Shown: piece by piece, positions 44,090 to 55,542 of the stretch
How the letters are laid out: every line of letters begins with the position of its first letter
How positions within the stretch are numbered: position 1 is the first letter of the stretch
Source: Piezodorus guildinii
Lineage: Eukaryota > Arthropoda > Insecta > Hemiptera > Pentatomidae
Direction of reading: 5' to 3'
Length of the DNA: 64,000 bases
Assembly (NCBI GenBank): GCA_023052935.1
Contig: CM041292.1
Coordinates: 203,383,799-203,447,798 of the forward strand
The notes under the pieces: model-generated
Seen by the model: the letters and a program-made list of their open reading frames with translations, nothing else
Databases searched by the model: none
What the model was told of the DNA's origin: nothing
Program-made: the position numbers and the translations under genes

Positions 44090-44589
44090 TTTATGCTCAG
44101 GAAACCAGATCCCTTCTTTCCGACCTCTATACGCCTTCCCATAGAACCAAAAAATATGAATTTTCCTTCTTAGCCCGGTCCACTTTCTTATGGAATACTA
44201 TCCCATCACACATCCGTCATGCTCCTTCCCAATCTTATTTCAAATCTCTCATTTTTAAACACCTTCTTGCTTCCTAATCAGATGCCAACTGATTTCAGTA
44301 CAGCGATTAAAGTGATGTGAGAAATGTCTACACTTCATAACATAAATGATAGTTAAGTTTATTTTCATTTCTATTTTTAATTATTCTAATTTTTGTTTTT
44401 GTTTTGTTTTTTTGTTTGTTAGTTCTATATTACATTTAGATTTTACTGTATTTTTTTAATTTATATTTTTCATTTCTCTCTTTTCATCAATTAAAATAAT
44501 TGTAAATAATTATTTCTTTTTGTACATGTGTATTATTCTCAAGGGACTTAGTCCCAGGATAAAGTTCTTTTTTCATTCATTCATTCATT
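44090..44589 (+). mobile_element. CR1/jockey-like LINE 3' end with (ATTC)n tail
   Basis: Translated SDLYTPSHRTKKYEF and FLWNTIPSHIRHAP match the C-terminus of the RT at 7630-8961. The 3' end CAAGGGACTTAGTCCCAGGA also matches, then (ATTC)n. Confidence 0.75.
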
Positions 44590-44828
44590 AGACTAAAAAT
44601 TTACAGCAGAACTCTCGCGGATTACCAATGCGGCTTCAGGCCTAACAGGGGTACTACTGATCAAATCTTTGTTTTGCGACAAGTGCTAGAAAAATGTTAT
44701 GAACTTAATACTGATGTACATATGTTATTCATTGATTTTAAGCTGGCTTTTGATCGTGTGAATAGATATCAACTGTTTGATGCCCTAAAAGAATTAAAGT
44801 TCTGTTTAAACTAATTAATTTAATAAAA

Positions 44829-45062
44829 ATGACTATGTTCAAGGGGCAAGGAGACTCTCTCTCTGCAGTTTTGTTTAATCTTGTCCTACATAAAGCACTA
44901 CAAAACAATGTCTCTGATGGGAGTCTAGCAACTTGCTTATGTCAAATACTTGGGTGTGCAGATGACATTATCGTTCTGGCAAGAAGTGAGAAGGCATTGA
45001 AGAAAATTCTGGCAAAGATTGTTCAAGAAAGTAAAAGCGTGGGTCTTGAAATAGATAGATAG
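44829..45062 (+). pseudogene. RTE-like reverse transcriptase, central fragment
   Basis: Reads QGDSLSAVLFNLVLHKAL and CADDIIVLARSEK, corresponding to RT blocks around the catalytic Asp pair. Cut at VGLEI by the 45054 insertion. Confidence 0.75.
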
Positions 45063-46301
45063 ATAGATAAATAGATATTTATTTGTTGAAGAATAATCTT
45101 GTACAAATGTATTCAAACACAATAGATTTCTTTTCCGCCTGTAGTGGAAATACATAATACATAAAATATCAAACTATAAAAACTAATAATACTGATACCA
45201 ATAATACACTTCTGAATCTGTTCATAGTTTTCTTTTTAATTTATTAATTCATTAGTGGTAATATCTAACTTTCACTGGAAGGATATATATTTGATACTGA
45301 TAGTAAAAAATGATAAATGTTAGCCAATTTTTTGATGCTATTAATGTTCACAATGTTCTCTAAATTTTCACTAGGTGGTAAGTCTTTGATGTACTGGAGT
45401 AGGTACCTTCTTGTATATAGATTAGATGACGGTCAGTGGAGAAGGAGATGGTGAAGACTGTTAGTGATGTACTGTTTACAGCTGCGACATACTTCATTAT
45501 CATGAAGACTATAGGATGAGTTTTACAAATATATATTTATGGCGTGGGAGTTATAAATTCTCAGTCGACTGACTACTCGCATTTCATGAATATGTTCGTG
45601 GAACGTGAGGTATTCTTCTGGTGACTGAATCTAGGTGGCTGAATAATCTATAGACTGGGTTACTAGATGAAGTTCAGAGCTCTGTTTATGTCCAATGAAA
45701 GGAAATGGTTCTCCATTTTTTCAAGGATGTTTCTTTTATGCTTTTGTATGCCTGAAACATAACTCTGGCTAAATTCATCCAAGCTTCCAAAAGCTGAAGC
45801 TATGTTCAGCACCTGTAGTACCCAGTTGAACTCAGTCGTAGCTTTTCCTAGTGTTCTCAGTCTGTGGAAACATAAACGTGGTAACCTGTCCTCAGGTAGT
45901 GTTGAGAGTCTTGCCCAGAAGTTAATGACCTTTTTCATGATCGCAACACTCAAAGGGCGTCGACCGATCTCCAATTGAACAATGTAGTTGGGCACATTTT
46001 TTGGCCAGAGTAGGATGTTCTTGAGGAATTTTAGCTGCACAGTTTCTACTGCTTCTAAATACCTTGGACTTCATACCTCAGCAGCGTGTAGCAACGTAGA
46101 CGAAACCATTGAATCAAATAAGGTAATTTTAGTTTCCCAGGCATCACTATTTCCTTTCCTGAGGATTTCTAATACCTTGGCACTTGCCATAGAAGCCCTT
46201 TGGATAAAATGTTGGGAAGCCATTTGAAACTTTCCTGATGACGAAAAAGGCACTCCCAAGTACGTGTATGATTTAGTGTATTCCTGTGTCTTTAGTGTAT
46301 T
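45054..46301 (-). mobile_element. LINE fragment (Ingi/Vingi- or jockey-like) with 15-bp target duplication
   Basis: GTGGGTCTTGAAATA (45039-45053) and GTGGGTCTTGAGATA (46302-46316) flank it. The 3' end lies left with a GATA-type tail. The minus strand reads GVPFSSSGKFQMASQHF, then AVETVQLKFLKNILLWP, INFWARLSTLPEDRLPRLC and a C-terminal CRSCKQYITNSLHHLL motif. Clade assignment is tentative. Confidence 0.8.
45663..46040 (-). pseudogene. LINE ORF2 C-terminal fragment
   Basis: 125 codons: QLKFLKNILLWPKNVPNYI, LEIGRRPLSVAIMKKVINFW and a tail without known domain. It continues the thumb region encoded at 46071-46259 with a frame break between. Confidence 0.7.
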
Positions 46302-46613
46302 GTGGGTCTTGAGATAAATGCAAGTAAAACCAAATACATGGTAGCATCAAGCTCCGAGGCAAGAAGAAGAAAAGAAGATTTCAGATGTGATGGCTATACA
46401 GTCGAAGCTGTTGGTCGTTTCACGTACCTTGGCACTGAGATAAACAATGTGGTTAGGGTGAGTGACGAGATTATGAGAAGAATAATGTATGGCAACAAAG
46501 CGTATTATGGTCTCTCAAGGTTAATAAAATTGGTCCTACTATCGAAACCCACAAAGCTGAAATTATATAAGACCCTTATTAGGCCTGTCATCTGCTATGG
46601 AGTAGAGATGTGA
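46302..46613 (+). pseudogene. RTE-like reverse transcriptase, post-catalytic fragment
   Basis: GLEINASKTKYMVASSSEAR through RPVICYGVEM, the direct continuation of the frame ending at 45053. Confidence 0.75.
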
Positions 46614-46765
46614 AGGCTTAAAGTAGCCGACCAACGATTAACCTTAAAACATTCGAAAGGAAAATTATGAGGCGAATTTTTGGTCCTATAAACGAACATG
46701 GTGTATGGCATATTAGGCGTAACCATGAATTAGACGACCTTATGCAGAACGAAGATATAATAAGG

Positions 46766-46910
46766 TTCATGAAGTGACTATTGTTGACTTTGTGTATGTA
46801 TATATGAGAGAGGTTGGTTCAGGGTGCAGTCAATAGAACACAAAATTAACTAAATTAAGTTTATACTTAATTGTGTGTTATATTGACTGCACCCTGAACC
46901 AACTTCTCTC
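46766..46910. mobile_element. 145-bp fold-back element with 11-bp target duplication
   Basis: ATATAATAAGG at 46755-46765 and 46911-46921. GGTTCAGGGTGCAGTCAATA pairs with TATTGACTGCACCCTGAACC. Same family as 41661-41807. Confidence 0.82.
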
Positions 46911-47429
46911 ATATAATAAGGATCATTAAATTGAGAAGAATTAGTTGGCTGGGTCATATCGAGCGAATGCCAGATGAAAGGTTGCCCAAGAAAGTTCTGC
47001 GCGAAACGTTTCCAGCATAAACAAAGAGGGGATGTCCACGTAACTGTTGGATTAAGGATGTGGAAGAGGCCCTATCTAAAATTGGAGTGACCAACTGAAG
47101 GAGGCAGGCCATGGACAGACAGGAATGGCAAAGCATTGTTGGAGAGGCCAAATTTCACCTTGGACTGTAGAGGCCGAGAAGAAGTAGAAGAGTCCTAACT
47201 ATACAAAAAATTCCTGTGTATAGACCTGTATAAATGACATTTTCTGAAAAAAATCGGTGATTGACACTTTCCAAAAATGTTAACAAAATACATATTTTTT
47301 GTTTTATTTCTACTGCTAAAAATTGGCTTTTCGTTTAAGAATCATGATCATATAATTTGTTCATGTCTTTGACTCCTAAGAATCAGAGAAAAAATCATCA
47401 TTAATTAATTTCAATTTTTTTTTTTTTTT

Positions 47430-47700
47430 TTTTTTTGACGCGAAACGGCCTTAAAGACCACACAAATATCATTTTCTCACAACTTTGCCTTCACATTCCA
47501 CTGTTTTTCTCTCTTCCCACCTTTTCTTCATTCTCTCAGACTGGACTCTTCTCTGTTCCTCGTTCCATACTCTCTCCTTTCTCACCTCTTTGGCACCCAC
47601 AAGGACCTTTATCTTCCTCAATTTCTCCCTATATTCATCTCTATTGACACAATCCTGTGTTGAGATTCCCAACCTCACTGTCGCTTTCCTCATCTGCTGA
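47430..47700 (-). pseudogene. LINE ORF2 C-terminal fragment
   Basis: Minus strand reads KATVRLGISTQDCVNRDEY and WNEEQRRVQSERMKKRWEER, like the C-terminus at 41440-41519. A poly-T run at 47409-47434 is its poly-A tail on the minus strand. Confidence 0.65.
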
Positions 47701-47954
47701 ATGTTCCTCCGGCCCCTTTATATTCCCATATTTTTTTCAAATTTGAAATTTTACTATTAAAAAATAAATAAAATCGAAAAAAGAGGTTCTTAAAAAATTC
47801 TCGAAAACCGTTTGTTTGAATTAAAAAGATAAAAATTTAGGTGAATTATTTTTATTCGACACCAAATTGATCCCCCAAGTTTGAGTCAAAAAAGCCTTAG
47901 GGGCAGATTTACCATTCTAACCGTGCTATACCCTTTGGATTATTTAATATACAA

Positions 47955-48760
47955 AATAGTAACCACCGTTAGCGATTACCCTTTCCCAACGGCTTGGAAG
48001 GTCCAATATCCCTTTTTTTTTCCAAAAATCACTGTCCTTAATCCAGAAGAACAATAAAAGGTCCATTTTGACGTCATCTTCTGAAGAGTAGGATTTCCCT
48101 TGTAGAAAATTTTCGAGGGAGACAGAAAAGAAGGAGCAATGTCAGGAGAGTACGGCGGGTGAGGTCCCTTCCGATTCCACCAAATACTGAACATCACCTT
48201 TCTTGGATGCAAGCCGGCCTTTGGTGTTGCAAGCGGCATTGTTCCAGGCAATCCCCAAGATTTTTTTCGGGTGGTGTTGGTGAAGAGAATTCATGTTTCC
48301 TCACCAGTAACAACTCGTTTCAAAAATGGATCCTCCACATTTTTTTTCAGCAGCAAATCACAACATGAAATCTTTTCGATAAGGTTGCTTTCACTGAGCT
48401 CATGGGGAATCCAAACATCGTAGCGACAGATGTATCCGGCCTTCTTTAGATGATCAAAAATGTTCAATTTGCACTCCGCTGCTATCTCACGGACAGTAAT
48501 TCATGGATTGTTTGCGATGACCGTCATAATATCCTCGATGTCAATAGTTAAACTCCGGCCAGTCAGGGATTGGTTTTCCAAATTGAAATCTCCTGATCTA
48601 AACCGCGAAAACCACTTCTGAACCGTGCTATGAGCAATTGAATCGCTGCCATACACAGCACGAATCTTTCTTGCAGTTTGGACTGCGTTTTTCCATTTTT
48701 TAAGAACAGAACAGAAGTATAATATGCCGAAAATGAACTGAGTCGTCACTCATGTTGGTT
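47955..48760 (-). pseudogene. Decayed mariner transposase (different subfamily)
   Basis: The N-terminal frame (48749-48501) reads NAVQTARKIRAVYGSDSIAH and STVQKWFSRFRSGDFNLEN. Downstream in shifted frames come IFDHLKKAGY-like sequence, WGLPGTMPLATPKAGLHPRK, VMFSIWW and HPPYSPDIAPS. The stretch between SIWW and HPPYSPD is deleted, including the HDN block. Several stops. Terminal repeats were not located. Confidence 0.75.
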
Positions 48761-49479
48761 TGCGATGAACTACACTACTGAGCCTTAATAAAGAACTTTT
48801 ATATTATCACTCCCCCGACCTTAACTCCCCCCTGCCAGTTTATGAACATTCTTTTTAAACTACCAAAAGGTATACAAAATAAATTAAAAAACTAGATAAA
48901 TAAACTAAAATTTACAATAAATAACCGACGGGAACAGCATACTTAAATGTAACTTAGGTACTAAATACAAGGATATGGCTGGTTCGAAAAGCTCCAGTGA
49001 ATATTCTAATTCCCGCATGAAGTACTGTGTAGAGTCTGGCGAGAATTCGTGGGTGCGCCGAAGCATATATAAATGACCCATGTTCAAGTTTTGAACCTAT
49101 CAAAGTTTTATAGAGTACAGTAAACCCTCTTTTTAACGAACACGGTTATAACGAACTATCGTTGCGGTCCCTTGATAAATGAATAGAAAACTATGCTTTC
49201 TCCTCGTTTATAAAGAAATATTCTCTTATAACGAATTAACTAACTACTTTTGTGGACCTGACAATTGAATTTGTTCGGATATTACAAAAAATAAAGAAGA
49301 AATAAATAACGAAACGTCTTGATTCCCAGCGGCGCCTTTCTGTCCAAATCCTTACCTCTTCCTTCTATTCAGCTCAATTCTGTGATTCACAGTCTTGTGA
49401 CATATTATGGTTTCTAGTGTTTCAACTAGTTTTTCTGTTTTTATTGCTTTTATTACTTGCTTTAATTCGAGTTTCCTAC

Positions 49480-49655
49480 GAGGGCAAGAGAAAATCCATT
49501 GATTTAAATACAAGGTTGGCGATTCTCCAAGAAGTGGATAAAAAAATTAAGTCGAAATTGAAATTTGCGGAAAAATAAGGGATATCCAAATCTCCTTTAT
49601 CATATTATCGCTAATAAAGATAAAATCGATGCCTTCGTTGCGTCTTCATCGGGAT
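49480..49655 (+). pseudogene. CENP-B-like helix-turn-helix remnant of Tigger transposase
   Basis: One frame reads RKSIDLNTRLAILQEVDKKI then KSKLKFAEK, and after a stop GISKS and further DKIDAFVASSSG. The pattern of a basic start, NTRLAIL helix and GISKSTLS recognition helix is typical of pogo/Tigger N-termini. The DDE domain is absent. Confidence 0.75.
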
Positions 49656-49913
49656 GTGCAAAAAAAAAAAAAAAATTCATTTCAACTTTATATGAATTTG
49701 TGTGATTTTGACATTGTAAGTTCCTTTTTAAGTTTTGTATTTTGAATGACAGTTTATGTTAATCTTAAAATATTATGTAAATGTGAAATAAGATAAATAT
49801 ATGTACCTAGTGCATAGTTTTAACTGCTTTTGTAGTTTCTAAATAAACATGTGCCTGAAAGCGAATGCTGTATTGAAAATATTCTTTTTAACACTGCATT
49901 TATACAGACATAT

Positions 49914-50168
49914 TGTGGCGGTCGTGAATAAGTGGTTAAGTCAAAATCTTTCATTTTACAGGAGAGCGACTTAAAGTTCTACGTAATACCAAAATAGAGT
50001 TATCAATTAAAGCTTTCTTTCCACCTAAAATTTCTTCCACCAAGAAATTTCTTTAACCAATTTAACACGACGTAGGAGAAGGTCTGAGGGAATGATACGT
50101 GAAGTTCTATAGTTCTAACTGATTTTTGAATATAACTCGAGTTATCTAGTTTTTCACGACCGCCACAG
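49914..50168. mobile_element. MITE with TGTGGCGGTCGTGAA ends, copy 2
   Basis: TGTGGCGGTCGTGAATAAG at left, TTCACGACCGCCACA at right (15-bp perfect ends), nested in the Tigger derivative. Copy 1 is at 37430-37692. Confidence 0.85.
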
Positions 50169-50593
50169 ATATAATATACATACAATTTATTTTTCGGATA
50201 TAACGAATTATTTTATAACGAACAGAGAATTGTTTGGTCCCTTTGAGTTCGTTAAAACGAGGGTTTATTCTGTAGTAATAAACTTTTCCTGCCTGAACCC
50301 CAAGTAGTGCCGCTCAGAACTCGCAGTATGTTTAATTTTTTCTTAGCCTGTGCTTTATGATGAATTTACAGTGTTGGAAATAGTATCTGCACAACACGTT
50401 TTCATGAATAAATTAGTTCAAGGAAACATAAAACTTCGCTTTCCTTTGCAAAAATGAAAAGTACATTTATTAAAAACTGAAAAAAAAAAAACCTTTTACA
50501 AAAAATATAAAAACACTTCATTATCAAACAAGATAGCTTGGAAAAAAGTATTTACACACGTCCACATTAACAAGTCAAAACTCAATTTTAATA

Positions 50594-51340
50594 TTGGGTT
50601 GTGTCACATGAAATGTCCGTTTTCAAGGTAAATAATTTTTATTAAAAATACGATATGAAAACAAGATAATTTTTCGAAGTATTTACCTTCTTTTTCTACA
50701 CATTTTTCCCTACGTGACGCCAATTATCCCCGAACTGAAAAACTCTGAGCTTGGAAGAGAAACAAAATCTGAAAACGCACTTTTCACTTGATAATCATTT
50801 TCAAAAAGTTTTCTTTTGACGAAGGTGTCTAAACTCCTGAACAGGTGGTAATCTTTTGGAGACGAGTCGGGAGAATATGGTGGGTGCGGAAGAACTTCGT
50901 AGCCCAGTTCTTTCAATATTTGCACGGTATGTTTTGAAACATGGGGTCTTGCTGCCGCTCAGTGAGATCATGAGGTGCCCATGTATCGAGCTTTTTTACT
51001 TTCCCAATACACTTTAAATGTCTGGAAACGGTAGATGCAGTTGGATTTAGTTGTGCTGAGAGTCCTTTAACTGTTTGGTAGGGGTTTACTTCTACTGTAT
51101 GTTTGAGGACATCGTTGTCTATTACGGACGGAGGTCTTCCTCGGGGCAAGTTTTCCAAGTCGGTATCCCCAGCTGAAAACTTAGCAAACCAACGGTGAAT
51201 GGTCCGTTCATTAACACTCCCTTCCCCAAACGCCTTGCAAATATTTCTAGCGGCCAGTTATTCAGCCGATTAAGAGTTTCCTGCAGTTTATTTTGAATTC
51301 CTCTAATGTAGTGGGATCTGTAGATAACTGTCATGTCATG
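50594..51340 (-). pseudogene. Decayed mariner (third subfamily) with left terminal repeat
   Basis: TTGGGTTGTGTCACATGAAA after TA at 50592-50593. On minus the pieces read GVLMNGPFTVGLLS (helix-turn-helix area, broken), RGRPPSVIDNDVLKHTVE, STVSRHLKCIGKVKKLD, WAPHDLTERQQ and ILKELGYEVLPHPPYSPD then SSPKDYHLFRSLDTF. The middle with the first two catalytic Asp is deleted. A related copy is at 56154-56765. Confidence 0.8.
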
Positions 51341-51607
51341 ACATTAACTAACAGGGTGAGGTTTTACAGTTATTGACATACTATCGGAAAGATATATTTA
51401 CAGAATAATTTGAAATTTTTATTTTTCTATTGATTTTTTTTGCTTTATTTAATCATAGCTTTGAGGGTAAATTTTGGTTTTCTTTTCGAGAGCTGATAGT
51501 TTTAGATATCGGATAGCGTGTATGTAAAAGATAACAGTATTGAATTGGGTATTATCTCAAAAAGTTTATTTTTTCATTTGGATATGATAAGCTTTTTTTG
51601 GACCATT

Positions 51608-51962
51608 TTTACTTTCGCTTACCTTATACGAGTATAGTAAGGGAAAGTATTGCGATCGTGAAAATTTTAGAATTCCATTTTTCAACGGAAACACACGTTT
51701 AGGGTCCCCTAGGTTCAAATGACCAAGCCCCTCAAAAAGGTCTGTGAGTGTGTTTGTGTGTGTGGTAACTCCCGCGCGTAAACGAAAAGTCATATAAAAC
51801 TGAAATTTCATATTTAAGACAACTATACGCTCAAGATGTTACAGCAGCTTTTTCATCAAAATCTGAAGAGCCACTTTATACCATACATTTTGCACAAATT
51901 TACGATTTTCACAAAAACGGCTCTAACGATTTTGATTGAACTCGCTATATCGATAGTTATAG
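51608..51962 (-). repeat. GTAAGTGAAAGT-family repeat, copy E (partial)
   Basis: TACTTTCGCTTACCTTATAC near 51609, then GTAAGGGAAAGTATTGCGAT and TAACTCCCGCGCGTAAACG. Stops at CGCTATATCGATAG. Confidence 0.7.
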
Positions 51963-52264
51963 AATGAGATTTACTCCTCAATATATTATTAATTGTTAGG
52001 ATTAATATTTATATTATCTCCTATTACAAAGGATGCCGCCCTCTACCTCCGAAGGTACTTTAGCCCAAGACACCTGTACACATACCTGAACCCCTACTTC
52101 AAACACCTTACCTACAAGAAGTACTTGTACATTATGGGTACTAAGTGATCCATATGTCTCTTCATTTGATCTCTGCCGCCTTTCCTCCATCCCCTCTACT
52201 ATTCCTTCATGTATATGTATCCCCCAAATCCTAGGGCCGGAGTACTCCGGTCAAGATGTTATTA
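51963..52264. other. Unassigned sequence
   Basis: No gene or repeat end recognised. Confidence 0.35.
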
Positions 52265-52990
52265 ATGTTTTTTTTTAATTATAAACAATTCTTTATTGAA
52301 CAATATTACAATCTGTCCAATTTAGGACATTTTTAATAGAGATAAAGTACAACATTCATACTGCATTCACACAATGCATTCATATACAAAACAATAAATT
52401 TATATAATAATAATACAATATAAATATATACAAAACAAAATCCATAAAAATATATACAAAAGTTACTCATACCTATATACAATTCACAAGCATACAGCAC
52501 GTGAGTGGAGAATCTAGCCAATGCTAGAACTCCAATATACATGTTACAAGAGGTCTCGAGACCACTGCCGTTTCAACCTTCTAGGAGGATGGTAAGGATA
52601 TGTGGAGCTGGATAAGGATTGAGCTAGGGGATTAGGGTGATGGATAAGGTTCTGATGGAATTTAGAGAATTTTAATGGTATAAGGTCTAAAATAAATGGA
52701 ATATTTAGGTCGCGGTGTAAGGTATGGTTGGATACATAATAAGGAGCATTAACTATTGTTCGGAGGACTTTTGATTGGAAGGATTGAATGCGTTTGATGT
52801 TAGAAAATTTGGCTGTCCCCCACAGTTCAAGTCCGTAGGTCCAGATAGGTTTCAGCTCTGTCTTGTATATTAGCAGTTTGTTCTCGATAGATAGTTTTGA
52901 ATTTCTGTTCAGTAGTTTGTATAATTGTCCAAATCGTCGATTAAGTTCTTGTCGTATAAGTCTAGTATGCGGGTTCCAAGTTAATTATTA
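52265..52990 (-). mobile_element. Jockey-type LINE 3' end
   Basis: On minus, CTTGGAACCCGCATACTAGA opens an ORF2 C-terminal stretch (thumb to tail, with KTELKPIWTYGLELWG-like sequence near 52850 and IQSFQSKVLRTIVNAP-like near 52770). It ends at ETSCNMYIGV and an A-tail on minus. Same family as 62350-63335 and 59200-60600. Confidence 0.7.
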
Positions 52991-53089
52991 ATGTAAAGTT
53001 GTAATATAGTATATTAGTAAGAAGATGATGTTTCTATTTTCATTGTGAGTATATATACAAAAGTTTACATAAATGTGTTATTCTTTAAC

Positions 53090-53345
53090 TGATGTAAAGT
53101 TGGACTGGCTTTAATATCATGTAGGTTTCATCCTGATTGAAATAGTCTTACAGAGCTTAAATGCCGATATTTCAAAATTTCTTCCTTTAAAGTATGTTTA
53201 ATTTTATAGTTTTTATGAAATTGAAAATATCATCTCATTAGAAAATCTAAAAAAAGAGGTAAATATGTAAATTGACCGAATTCTATAACCAACTAAAGGA
53301 GATAACTGCTAAAATATTTTTTTAATGCATTTTTTTGTTTTTACT
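53090..53345 (-). repeat. GTAAGTGAAAGT-family repeat, copy F (partial)
   Basis: CTTTAATATCATGTAGGTTT and ATGCCGATATTTCAAAATTT match the interior of copies G and I. Confidence 0.65.
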
Positions 53346-54660
53346 TTCACTTACTATATATAGTAAAGGGAAGGGAGCGGCGTGATCTAATGGATAGAGC
53401 ACTAGTCTGCTGTGCTCCGGGTCCTGGGTTCGAATCCCGGCTGAGGCAGAAATATTATTTATTCTGTTAATTCAGTCGGGGGGCGACCCTAGGGTATGGA
53501 GACCCTCCTGGGGCAGACCCAGCCTCTATAAAGTGGGTACCCAAATTAATTGGGGAAAAATCTGGCGGCTGAGCGTGATTAAGGCCTAATCACCTCATTG
53601 CACTGCCGTTGGCCTAGAAACAGTACGAATCTCTATATGTACTGAGCCCAAGACCCTTCATGGGTTGTTGTGGTACAGGTTTTTTTTTTTTTTTATATAT
53701 ATATAGTGAGGGGAAGTATTGCGATCGTGAAAATTTTCGAATTCCAGTATTCAACGGAAATACACGTTTTAGGGTCCCCTGAGTACAAATAACCAATTCC
53801 CGCAAAAAGGTCTGTGTGTGTGGTAACTCCCGGGCGGAAACGGTAAGTCCTATGAAACTGAAATTTCATATTTAAGACAACTATACGCCCGAGACTTGAC
53901 AACACTTTTTTCATCAAAATGAGCTTACCAGAAGAGGCTCTTTATACCATGCATTTTGCAACTTTTTTCAATTCTATCGAAAACGGTTCCGACGATTTTG
54001 ATTAAACTCGCTATATCGATGTAAAATTTAATGGGCTTTAAGATCATGTAGGTTTCATTCGGATTAAAATGGTCTGACAGGGCTTAAATGCCGATATTTT
54101 AAATTTTCTTTCTATAAAGCACCTTTAATTTTGTAGATTCAATAAAAATAACTAATGAAAAACAGGTAAATATATAAATTGAATAAATTCAATACCCAAC
54201 TAAAGAAGAAAGCAGAAAAAATATTTTTCTAATGCAATTTTTCGTTATTGGACATAAGAGCAGTGATATACATGTATGATATACCGTTGGAAAGCTTAAG
54301 ACTTTAGAAAAAATATGATCTCATACACAAGCTTTTAAAAGTTAATAGAGAGTGATGAAATGAACATAAAACTGATTATTTTAGATAATAATATAATAGA
54401 TTTTTTTTAACTTAAGAACAGTAATATACAGGTATAATATCCCGTTGGAATGCTAAAGATTTTAGAAAAAATATTATCTTTATATATACTATTGTAAAAG
54501 TTAACGGAGAGAGATGAAAAACCGATAAAACAAAATGATTGTCGTAGATAATTATATAATAGATTATTTAATAAAACACGTTGCTTTTAAAATCCAATGT
54601 AAATAATTCTTTAACAATATATTTTTGTTTCTAAATTTGTTTAAAAATTCTTGAATTGAT
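53345..54660 (-). repeat. GTAAGTGAAAGT-family repeat, copy G
   Basis: TACTTTCACTTACTATATAT palindromic start, then (after the SINE) GAAGTATTGCGATCGTGAAA, TAACTCCCGGGCGGAAACGG and TATATAAATTGAATAAATTC. Ends near AAATTCTTGAATTGATATTG. A duplicated internal block (GTAATATACAGGTATAATAT) is near 54420. Confidence 0.7.
53373..53694 (+). repeat. SINE family 1, full copy inserted at the start of copy G
   Basis: Head GGAGCGGCGTGATCTAATGG, B box GGGTTCGAATCCCGG, T tail at 53680-53694. ACTATATATAGTAAAGGGAAG before and TATATATAGTGAGGGGAAG after are a target duplication of the palindromic start of copy G. Confidence 0.88.
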
Positions 54661-55529
54661 ATTGTTTAGAATTGGGAAACTAATTTATAATTTAATTTCT
54701 CTATTAGAGATATTTCGTTAATATGAAGTTCAGCCGCTAGAGGGGCTGTTTTCTATCACCACCTTGCAATCGTCCTCGTGACCCTAAGTACTCTTTGCGT
54801 TTCTCAGGAAGTTAATTTTATTTGTTTCATTTGTATTTTTTTTCCTCTCAATATATGTATTTGACAAAGTTAGTTACATTATTAAACCCATAACGAAACC
54901 TAAATAAATATCAAGGATTCGGCGACTCATATTTAACGTTCGGGTTGAGGCTGCGAGCGAGTGTGCTGCCGCCCCTCTCTCCAACAGATATAAATAATGG
55001 AGGTAAGTGAAAGTCGTATGTTGCCGCACCAGATTTTTTATTAACGAAATGAAATTAGTCAAGTTCTGCAGAACCAGACACCTTTCACGATTCAGCTGCC
55101 CAATTTTAGTGCTAATACAACATCACGCAATAAAGGAGGTTCAGAGTAGAAAAGGATTGCGAGTCAGATAAGAGAAAGAAAAGCCTATCAACTGTACTAT
55201 ATGTCTTTAAAAAAATACCTAAGGTGTATGTATGTATATATATATATATTGATTTCTTGACCAGTTATTCTCTATCCTTTCTTGAATATAAATCCATTAA
55301 TACAATTTTTTTCGGGCAAACACTTTCAGTGTTGCAGCCATTTTAAGTCAGTTTTTACGGGCGAAAACATGTGATGGGAAAACCTTTATAATTTCTTTAA
55401 TTTTTTAGATATCGAATCAAAACAAAAATTAACAACAATATAAAAACATGCTTTGTATTTTTTGTCCTTACAACTTATTACCTTAAAAGTGGAGAAAGCG
55501 GTTAAAAAAATTCTCAAAAATTAATAATA
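54661..55529. other. Mostly unassigned; contains one GTAAGTGAAAGT end
   Basis: GTAAGTGAAAGTCGTATGTT then GCCGCACCAGA at 55002-55032, the outer end of the dispersed family. The rest has no recognised feature. Confidence 0.5.
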
Positions 55530-55542
55530 AATAAGACTTTTA

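Larger units (their letters stand above)
44590..47175 (+). mobile_element. RTE-like non-LTR retrotransposon, decayed, with two nested insertions
   Basis: CGFRPNRGTTDQIFVLRQVL-like sequence at 44630, FIDFKLAFDRV at 44730, GDSLSAVLFNLVLHKAL at 44850 and the catalytic-like CADDIIVLARSEKAL at 44955 lead to VGLEI. A minus-strand LINE interrupts here (45054-46301). The frame resumes GLEINASKTKYMVASS, YLGTEINNVVRVSDEI, TLIRPVICYGVEM (46613) and, after breaks, [21 protein letters not shown] sequence at 46930. A fold-back element sits at 46766-46910. Several stops make it a pseudogene. Confidence 0.8.
49118..50272 (+). mobile_element. Tigger/pogo-type DNA transposon derivative
   Basis: CAGTAAACCCTCTTTTTAAC at the left and the complementary GTTAAAACGAGGGTTTATTC TG at the right, both flanked by TA. 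The interior keeps only an N-terminal transposase remnant (49480-49655) and carries a nested MITE. Confidence 0.85.
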
